A stretch of 64,000 nt of DNA, from positions 1 to 64,000 of the forward strand of contig CAJOEZ010000007.1 of the NCBI GenBank assembly GCA_905233685.1. Reading direction: 5' to 3'. Position numbers and translations under genes: made by a program. Under the pieces are notes generated by a model that made no database searches, was not told the DNA's origin, and saw only the letters and a list, made by a program, of their open reading frames with translations. Below are positions 18,000 through 25,053 of this stretch, one piece after another (position 1 is the first letter of the stretch; the number at the start of each line of letters is the position of its first letter). The DNA comes from an uncultured Bacteroidales bacterium. GTDB lineage: Bacteria; Bacteroidota; Bacteroidia; Bacteroidales; F082.

Positions 18000-18683
18000 A
18001 TGGAACAGAAAAATAGCCTCGCAACATCAATGAAACAGACCATTGAGTATAGTAATTTAGAATTTGTTGGCGATATTGGTGAAATAATGATAGATACAGT
18101 ACTCAAAGATGGTGTTTTAAAAGATGTTCCGATTCTTGGAACCATTGTCGGAGTAGGCAAATGTATCAAAAATGTATATGACATTAGATTTGCTAAGAAA
18201 CTAATAGCTTTTCTTATTCCTATAAAAGATGTGCCATCAGAAAAAAGAATTGAAGCAATCAAAAAATGGGAAGAAGATGAGAATTATAGAGGAAAGGTGG
18301 GTGACACACTAATAGGAATGATTGAAAGATGTGACGATACAGTAAAAGCAACTTGGTTATCAAAACTTTTTTATGAACTCGTACTAAAAAGAAATTTATC
18401 TCGTCTTTTCATGAGGGCGGAAAAAACATTGTCATCACTATCCGTAATGGATGTGCAAGCTTTTCTGAATATGTCAAAAGATCAGTACTGTCATATCAAG
18501 CAAGAAGACTGCGAACCATTTATTGGGAGCGGCCTATACCAAAATCCGAAGCCGCCGAAAATAGTGGACAGAACGCTTAATATAGGAGGTGGATATTGCG
18601 AGCCAACAGAAATAGGTATATGGATTTATTATGTTTTGAACGACATTCCTTTGCATAAGGTTGAGAATAACCCTTTAATTTAA
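18000..18683 (+). CDS. Uncharacterised conserved-looking protein
   Basis: LKDVPILGTIVGVGKCIKNVYDIRFAKKLIAFL... Confidence 0.65.
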   Translation: MEQKNSLATSMKQTIEYSNLEFVGDIGEIMIDTVLKDGVLKDVPILGTIVGVGKCIKNVYDIRFAKKLIAFLIPIKDVPSEKRIEAIKKWEEDENYRGKVGDTLIGMIERCDDTVKATWLSKLFYELVLKRNLSRLFMRAEKTLSSLSVMDVQAFLNMSKDQYCHIKQEDCEPFIGSGLYQNPKPPKIVDRTLNIGGGYCEPTEIGIWIYYVLNDIPLHKVENNPLI

Positions 18684-18709
18684 AACAATCCCCATTCCAA
18701 AAGATTATA

Positions 18710-18717
18710 TATCTTTG
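18710..18717 (+). promoter_or_regulatory. Candidate -7 box TATCTTTG for the R-M operon
   Basis: TAnnTTTG, ~220 nt upstream of ATG 18938. Confidence 0.5.
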
Positions 18718-18804
18718 CACCCATAAACCAACAAAACACCCAACATATCGAACAAATAAAATAGAACATAACTAACATATTATAAAAGCGTTTTCGCTCT
18801 AATT

Positions 18805-18948
18805 GTCCACTTGAAGTTCCACAAACAAGCCTGACATAGTTTAGCGGTAACGCCTACGAGTAATCGTGGGCTTTACTTAATTGTCAGGCGGGTCGTGGAA
18901 CACCTAAGTGGACTTAAGCAAAGTTCCACGATTTTTTATGCCTGACAA
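18805..18948 (+). promoter_or_regulatory. Structured leader / candidate cis-regulatory RNA switch
   Basis: Nested pairs GTCCACTT/AAGTGGAC, GTTCCAC/GTGGAAC, GCCTGACA/TGTCAGGC enclosing GCCTACGA-GTAA-TCGTGGGC; GTTCCACGA and GCCTGACAA repeated at the start codon. Confidence 0.65.
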
Positions 18949-19654
18949 CGAAAACACAAAACAAATCAAGAGCCGCCAAAGGGTGGCTGACCATGGCGAA
19001 GTGTTCACCAATCCACGCGAGGTGAACGCCATGCTCGACTTGGTGCGCGACGAGTCGTTTCGACTTGACAGCCGCTTCCTTGAGCCCGCCTGCGGTGACG
19101 GGAATTTCCTCGTTGAAATTTTGCGTCGCAAATTATCACTGATAGAAAAATTAAGGTCAATAACCGAATGGGAGTTCAATAGTCTTATAGCCGTTAGCTC
19201 TTGTTATGGAATAGAGTTGCTTCCTGATAACGCCGAGGCATGTCGTCAAAGGTTGGAAGAGATAGTGCTGACAGATTATTATATGAGCTTTATGAGCTTA
19301 AAGAGGATAGATGATTCAAATCTTGGCACCCCTTTTCGCTCTAGTTATTCATATAATTCATCTCTTCTTAACGAGTATCACAAAAGCCTCCGATACATGC
19401 TGCAAAAGAATATCGTCTGCGGCGATGCACTGACCTATCGCACTGCCGAGGACAAGCCCATCACTTTCTGCGAGTGGACACCAATCGCGGGCAGCATGCA
19501 GTTCTCGCGGCGCGACTTCCAATTTGATTTCCTTGTCACAAAAAACCACCAGTACAGTCTTTTCGACGAACAGGGCGAAGTGCAAAGTTTCGACGAACCT
19601 GTGCGTACCTATCCACCATTGCATTACACCCAACTTTACCGATATGATGTATGA
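18938..19654 (+). CDS. DNA methyltransferase-like subunit (motif I, no NPPY)
   Basis: HGEVFTNPREVNAMLDLV; FLEPACGDGNFLVEIL; ATG 18938 preferred over GTG 18908. Confidence 0.75.
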   Translation: MPDNENTKQIKSRQRVADHGEVFTNPREVNAMLDLVRDESFRLDSRFLEPACGDGNFLVEILRRKLSLIEKLRSITEWEFNSLIAVSSCYGIELLPDNAEACRQRLEEIVLTDYYMSFMSLKRIDDSNLGTPFRSSYSYNSSLLNEYHKSLRYMLQKNIVCGDALTYRTAEDKPITFCEWTPIAGSMQFSRRDFQFDFLVTKNHQYSLFDEQGEVQSFDEPVRTYPPLHYTQLYRYDV

Positions 19655-21225
19655 ATAAAGAAAAGAATCCTTTGAGGCTCTCGGAGAGAGCCAATCTCAA
19701 TACCCCCATACAAGCGGAGCGCAGTGTGGGGCACTATAGCCCCGACATCCTAAATTGCTTGGCCAATCTGAGCAGCGATGAGGTCTTCACCTCGCCCGAG
19801 TTGGCCAACCGAATGCTCGACCTGCTGCCACAGGAGTTGTTCCGTTCCAGCAAGACGCGCTTTCTCGACCCTTGCAGCAAAAGCGGTGTCTTCTTGCGTG
19901 AGATTGCCAAACGGCTGTTGGCAGGGTTAGAAGAGCAGATTCCCGACTTGCAACAGCGCATCGACCATATTATGACCAAACAGGTTTTTGGCATTGCCTG
20001 CACTGACCTCACCGCTGAGATGAGCCGCCGCACTCTCTATTGCACCAAACAAGCCAACGGCGAGTACAGTGTGGCCACCTGTTTCAATGATGCACAAGGC
20101 AACTTGCGTTATATGCGATGCCAACACACTTGGGAGAACGGCAAATGTAAGTATTGTGGTGCCAACCGCGCCCAATACGACCGCGTAGAAACCATTGAGA
20201 CCTATGCCTATCCCTTTATCCATAAACCAATCAAAGAAATACTCAAAAAAGATATGCAATTCGATGTAATCATAGGCAATCCCCCATATCAAATGAGCGA
20301 TGGAGGGAATGGTGCTAGCGCAAAGCCAATTTATAATCTTTTTGTTGAACAAGCACTCGAGTTAAAACCGCGATATTTGGTCATGATTACTCCATCACGT
20401 TGGTTTGCGGGCGGAAAAGGCTTGGATGATTATCGCAATAAAATGCTGTCCGATAAGCATATCAAAGTGCTTGTCGATTATGCAAATGCTAAAGATTGCT
20501 TCCCAAACAACAGCATTGGAGGAGGCGTGTCATATTTTCTATGGGATGCTTCATGGAACGGGAAGTGTAAAGTCATAAATATAAATGGGGAAAATAGAAA
20601 TGAGACGACCAGACCCCTTGATGAATACCCTGTTTTTATTAGATTTAATAATGCTATTAACATCGTCAATAAAGTAAAAGCTTTGCGGCAAGGAAGTATA
20701 GAAAGAATTATTTCCACACGTAATCCCTTTGGATTATCCTCGAAAGAACGAGGACATTCAGACAGACTGGAAGGTGATGTCTCTTTGATTACAAGCCAGG
20801 GTCTTTTCTATATAGATAAGAAAGATGTTACACAGGGTAAAAATCTCATCGACAAACATAAAGTGCTAATTAGCAAAGTAACTGCAGAACATGCAGGAGA
20901 ACCTGACAAGGAGGGTACATATAAGGTTCTTTCTAGAACTGAAGTGATAGAGCCTAATGTTGTGTGTACTGATTCATATATAATCATAGGTGGCTTCAAT
21001 AATAGAAAAGAAGCAACAAATCTATACAGCTATCTTACAACAAGATTCGTAAGATTCATGCTTCTTATGGCGGTGTCATCCATTAATCTTTCGAAAGAGA
21101 AGTTTCAGTTTATTCCTCTTCAAGATTTCTCCCACCCCTGGACAGACGAGATGCTATACAAGAAATACAATTTGGACGAAGACGAGATAGCCTTTATTGA
21201 GAGCATGATTCGCCCGATGGAATAG
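19651..21225 (+). CDS. N6-adenine DNA methyltransferase (Eco57I-like)
   Basis: DEVFTSPELANRMLDLLP; FLDPCSKSGVFLREIA; IIGNPPYQM; ATGA overlap with upstream MTase gene. Confidence 0.85.
   Translation: MNKEKNPLRLSERANLNTPIQAERSVGHYSPDILNCLANLSSDEVFTSPELANRMLDLLPQELFRSSKTRFLDPCSKSGVFLREIAKRLLAGLEEQIPDLQQRIDHIMTKQVFGIACTDLTAEMSRRTLYCTKQANGEYSVATCFNDAQGNLRYMRCQHTWENGKCKYCGANRAQYDRVETIETYAYPFIHKPIKEILKKDMQFDVIIGNPPYQMSDGGNGASAKPIYNLFVEQALELKPRYLVMITPSRWFAGGKGLDDYRNKMLSDKHIKVLVDYANAKDCFPNNSIGGGVSYFLWDASWNGKCKVININGENRNETTRPLDEYPVFIRFNNAINIVNKVKALRQGSIERIISTRNPFGLSSKERGHSDRLEGDVSLITSQGLFYIDKKDVTQGKNLIDKHKVLISKVTAEHAGEPDKEGTYKVLSRTEVIEPNVVCTDSYIIIGGFNNRKEATNLYSYLTTRFVRFMLLMAVSSINLSKEKFQFIPLQDFSHPWTDEMLYKKYNLDEDEIAFIESMIRPME
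19676..19731. repeat. REP element inside methyltransferase CDS
   Basis: GGCTCTC-GGA-GAGAGCC plus CCCCATAC-AAGCGGAGCGCA-GTGTGGGG, same two-hairpin layout as the 21.2-22.4 kb REPs. Confidence 0.8.
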
Positions 21226-21245
21226 ACTATTATGATGATGGCAGC

Positions 21246-21660
21246 GGCATACATAGCCTCGGAGAGGCGGCACGCACACAGTGCAATTAACACCATACAA
21301 GCCGATAGGCGCAGTGTGGTGATAGCGATGCACACGCGCTATGAGCATCTCGAAGAGATGGGACAGACGATGCTGGATGATAGATACAGTACGGTGTCGC
21401 ATATCTCCGATATGCTGTCACACCCTCGCCCGTCTGCCACCATACAAGCGCAGCGTAGTGTGGTGGATGAGGAGTGTGCGTCTGGCGGGCATCTCGTAGA
21501 GATGAGACCGACCATGATAGTCAGTATAGTGATGTCGCATGTCTCCGACATGCATGAGAGGCGTAGCCCGTATAGCACCACACTGCGCGGCTTCGCCGTT
21601 TGTATGGTGTTACTTGCGCCTATCGGCACATCTCATGTCTTCGACATGATACGGCAGTCA
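21246..21660. repeat. REP cluster, left flank of RAYT
   Basis: GCCTCggaGAGGC, CATCTCgaaGAGATG, GCATATCtccGATATGC, CCACCATAC..GTGTGGTGG, GCATGTCtccGACATGC, TCATGTCttcGACATGA. Confidence 0.85.
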
Positions 21661-22107
21661 GTCCTTGAGGAAGTACTCTTCCTTGATTTCCACGCCGTTA
21701 TCTGTCAGAAACTCACGGTACTCCTTGGCAAACGCCTTACTACGATGATGCTCTTTCTGCTTGGCGATATAGCCCACTATCATGTCCTTGTCGCGCAGGC
21801 TATAAGAAAAGCCCGCATACTCTTTGGACCATCCGTCGAAAAGCGGAAAGTGAGGGTTGGCCTTGAGCCACTTGCTGGTAGAGACCTTGATTTCTTGCAC
21901 GAACTTGGACATCGCCAAGGTGGCAGGCAAGGACACAAAAAGATGCACATGGTCAGGCATACCGCCGACACGGTAAAGACGGCCTCCGACATTGTTGATA
22001 AACCCCAGCATGTAAGAGTAGAGTTCCCGCTCATGCTCTTCAGCAATGGCTGGAATGCTTCGATGGGTACGCAAGATGATATGATAGAATGTCTGTGTGT
22101 AACTCAT
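21658..22107 (-). mobile_element. REP-associated tyrosine transposase (RAYT, IS200/IS605 TnpA-like)
   Basis: HUH motif MPDHVHLFVSLP; Y1 region IVGYIAKQKEHHR; flanked by REPs. Confidence 0.9.
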
Positions 22108-22139
22108 ATTACGGTAACGAGGAGATGTTGGGATTATTG

Positions 22140-22435
22140 TGATAGTCGCATCTCTCCGAGATGCTTTTCCCGATGGTGTACACTATGCCACATCATATAC
22201 CGCTCGCAACGCACCACACTACGCAACTCCGTTGCTTGTATGGTGTTAATTCCGCCTAACGGCGTTTCCCATGTCTCCGACATGTTCCGTCCCCTCATCG
22301 CCTCAAAGAGGCGACACGCACAGAGTGCAATTAACACCATACAAGCGCAGCGCAGTGTGGTGGCAACACCATACAAGCGCAGCGCAGTGTGGTGGCAACA
22401 CCATACAAGCCGATAGGCGCAGTGTAGTGAGTAAA
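22140..22435. repeat. REP cluster, right flank of RAYT, incl. 32-bp tandem repeats at 22335-22432
   Basis: CACCATACAAGCGCAGCGCAGTGTGGTGGCAA repeated with starts at 22335, 22367, 22399. Confidence 0.88.
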
Positions 22436-22446
22436 AACATACCAAT

Positions 22447-24960
22447 ATGCAAACAATAGACCAAATCCTCCCCAACAATCGGCGTACAGTACCTCAAATC
22501 TACATGTACGACGACACATCCTTCCCAGGATGGATAAAGATAGGACAAACCACCCGTGCCGATGTGCGGAAACGCATCGATGAACAACACCCCATCACCG
22601 AGCCACACAAGACCTACCACCTGTTGTGGCACGACAATGCCTTCTATGCCGACGGTAGCGGCGAGAGTTTCAGCGACCACGACCTGCATGAGTGCCTGCG
22701 CCGCATGGGCAAGGAACTCATCGGCGAGTGGTGCCGTTGCTCGCTACGCGAAGCACAGGCGGCCTATGTGGCCGTGCGCCACCGCGACACACAGGTGAAG
22801 ACGGATCGTGACCTTGACTACAAGATGCGCGACGAACAGGAACAGGCAGTAAAACAAACCGCCGACTACTTCGCCAAGATGGATATAGAGGAACCTAACC
22901 GTCCCAGCCATTACCTTTGGAATGCCAAGATGCGTTTCGGCAAGACCTTCGCCACCTATCAACTCGCCAAACGGATGGGTGCCAAACGTGTTTTGGTGCT
23001 CACCTTCAAACCCGCCGTGGAAGACTCATGGCGCGACGACCTGCTGCGCCACCGTGATTTCGAGGGCTGGCGGTATTATAGCAGTCGCATGGACGAAGAA
23101 TTTCCTTCATTGTCCTCGCCAAAGCCATTGGTGGTGTTTGGATCATTTCAAGACTACCTTGGCAGAGACCGTTATGGTAACATCAAGCCTAAAAATGAGT
23201 GGGTGCATTGTATCAATTGGGATTTGATTGTGCTGGATGAATACCACTTTGGTGCTTGGAACGACAACGCCAAGAGCTTGCTCGACCTTGGGGATGCCGA
23301 TGCCAAAAAGCGACAGACGGAGGAGGACGAAGTGATGACAGAAAGCGGTATTGATGTGGAAAGCGGACGCGCTTGGGACGACGAGGATGTGCCCATCACT
23401 GGTAACCATTACCTTTACCTCAGCGGTACGCCGTTCCGAGCATTGGCCACAGGCGAGTTTATGGAAAGTCAAATCTTCAACTGGACTTATCAGGACGAGC
23501 AGGCACGGAAAGAGGCCGTCGGTGGTACTTATCTGGAGATGCCCACCATGGTGATGATGACCTATCAGATGCCGCAAGACCTTGGGGCGATGATTGAGCA
23601 ATGGGACATGGACGGCTTCGACCTCAATGAGTTCTTCCGTGCCGAAGGAAAGAAATTTGTCCATGAAAAAGCCGTGCAGAAATGGCTCGACATCATCCGT
23701 GGCAAAGCCTCCATCTTCGGTGACGGCAGTTCGCCGCTCAATGTGCGACCTGCTCTGCCATTCGAGGACACCCGTCTGCTCGACCTTTGCGCCCATACGA
23801 TGTGGTTCCTGCCCAACGTGGCCTCATGCGATGCCATGGAAGCACTGCTGCATCGCCCAGCCAATGGCTTCTATCAGAACTACACCATCATCAACTGTAG
23901 CGGCACCAAGGCAGGCATTGGAATCGACGCCCTTGGGCCAGTGCGTGAGGCTATGGGCGACAACCCTTTGAAAACACGCACCATCACGCTGACCTGCGGC
24001 AAACTGACCACAGGAGTGACACTGCGTCCGTTGGGAGGATTGTTGATGTTGCGCAACTGCTCAAGTCCTGAAACCTACTTCCAGACCGCTTTCCGTGTGC
24101 AAAGCCCATGGACGGCCACCGACAAAGACGACCCCACGAAGCATACCATCCTCAAGCCTACATGCTATGTGTTCGACTTCGCCCCCAACCGTGCCCTGCG
24201 TGAAGTGGTGACATACGCCAACCAGTTGGATGTGGACAGCAACCGTCGGATCACCGACAAGGTAGATGAGTTCATCAATTTCTTGCCCATCTTGCAATTC
24301 GATGGCAGCTCCATGAAACGGGTCGATGCCACAGAAATACTAGATTTTGTCGATAACGGCACCAGTGGGACGTTGCTTGCCCGTCGTTGGAACAGCGCAC
24401 AACTTGTAAACGTGGATAACGCCACTCTTCAACGAGTGCTTGACAATCCCGAGGCATTGGCTACCATCATGAAGATTGAGGGCTTCCGCGCCTTGGGCAG
24501 CGACATCATCGAAAACATTGTCAACCGTGCCGAGAAGATCAAGAAGTTGAAACGAGAGATTGGCGATGATAACAATCAAAAGAAGAAAAAGGAACTCACC
24601 GCCGAGGAAAAAGAATACCGTTCCAAGCGGCGCGAGGTACAGGAAAAACTGATGAAATTCGCTACGCGCATCCCCATTTTCATGTACCTCACCGATTATC
24701 GTGAAGAAAGTTTAGAAGATGTCATCCGCAAGTTGGAACCCAAACTATTCGAGCGCGTCACAGGCCTGACCATCGATGATTTTGACTTGCTTTTGCGTGT
24801 CGGCGTCTTCAACCGCGCCCAGATGAACGACGCCATCCTGAAGTTCCGCCGCTACGAGGATGCCTCATTGGAATACACCGGCGTAAACCGCCACGCCTCC
24901 GACACCCGCATCGGCTTGATGGACAGCACCGTGCCGATTGAGGCGATGCTAGAGCATTAA
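22447..24960 (+). CDS. Restriction-type DEAD/DEAH helicase with N-terminal GIY-YIG-like (T5orf172-like) domain
   Basis: IYMYDDTSFPGWIKIGQTTRADVRKRI; Walker A AKMRFGKTFA; DEYHFG; LYLSGTPFRAL. Confidence 0.8.
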   Translation: MQTIDQILPNNRRTVPQIYMYDDTSFPGWIKIGQTTRADVRKRIDEQHPITEPHKTYHLLWHDNAFYADGSGESFSDHDLHECLRRMGKELIGEWCRCSLREAQAAYVAVRHRDTQVKTDRDLDYKMRDEQEQAVKQTADYFAKMDIEEPNRPSHYLWNAKMRFGKTFATYQLAKRMGAKRVLVLTFKPAVEDSWRDDLLRHRDFEGWRYYSSRMDEEFPSLSSPKPLVVFGSFQDYLGRDRYGNIKPKNEWVHCINWDLIVLDEYHFGAWNDNAKSLLDLGDADAKKRQTEEDEVMTESGIDVESGRAWDDEDVPITGNHYLYLSGTPFRALATGEFMESQIFNWTYQDEQARKEAVGGTYLEMPTMVMMTYQMPQDLGAMIEQWDMDGFDLNEFFRAEGKKFVHEKAVQKWLDIIRGKASIFGDGSSPLNVRPALPFEDTRLLDLCAHTMWFLPNVASCDAMEALLHRPANGFYQNYTIINCSGTKAGIGIDALGPVREAMGDNPLKTRTITLTCGKLTTGVTLRPLGGLLMLRNCSSPETYFQTAFRVQSPWTATDKDDPTKHTILKPTCYVFDFAPNRALREVVTYANQLDVDSNRRITDKVDEFINFLPILQFDGSSMKRVDATEILDFVDNGTSGTLLARRWNSAQLVNVDNATLQRVLDNPEALATIMKIEGFRALGSDIIENIVNRAEKIKKLKREIGDDNNQKKKKELTAEEKEYRSKRREVQEKLMKFATRIPIFMYLTDYREESLEDVIRKLEPKLFERVTGLTIDDFDLLLRVGVFNRAQMNDAILKFRRYEDASLEYTGVNRHASDTRIGLMDSTVPIEAMLEH

Positions 24961-25053
24961 TTAGTTCCGAAAACATACAACATCGGTTCACTTTTATACA
25001 CCTTGCACACGGTCATTCAACCTATTTTTGTCTTTTCTTAAAGACAAGATGTT

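Noticed and set aside
18805-18913. Integron attC site or invertible promoter
   Set aside because: Arms lack RYYYAAC/GTTRRRY core, no integrase or recombinase nearby, and the enclosed segment is too short
21232-22416. 394-aa plus-strand ORF between MTase and helicase
   Set aside because: Its translation is that of REP repeats and the antisense of the RAYT gene; no protein-like composition
22335-22432. CRISPR-like array
   Set aside because: Contiguous 32-bp tandem units with no unique spacers and no cas genes; part of the REP cluster
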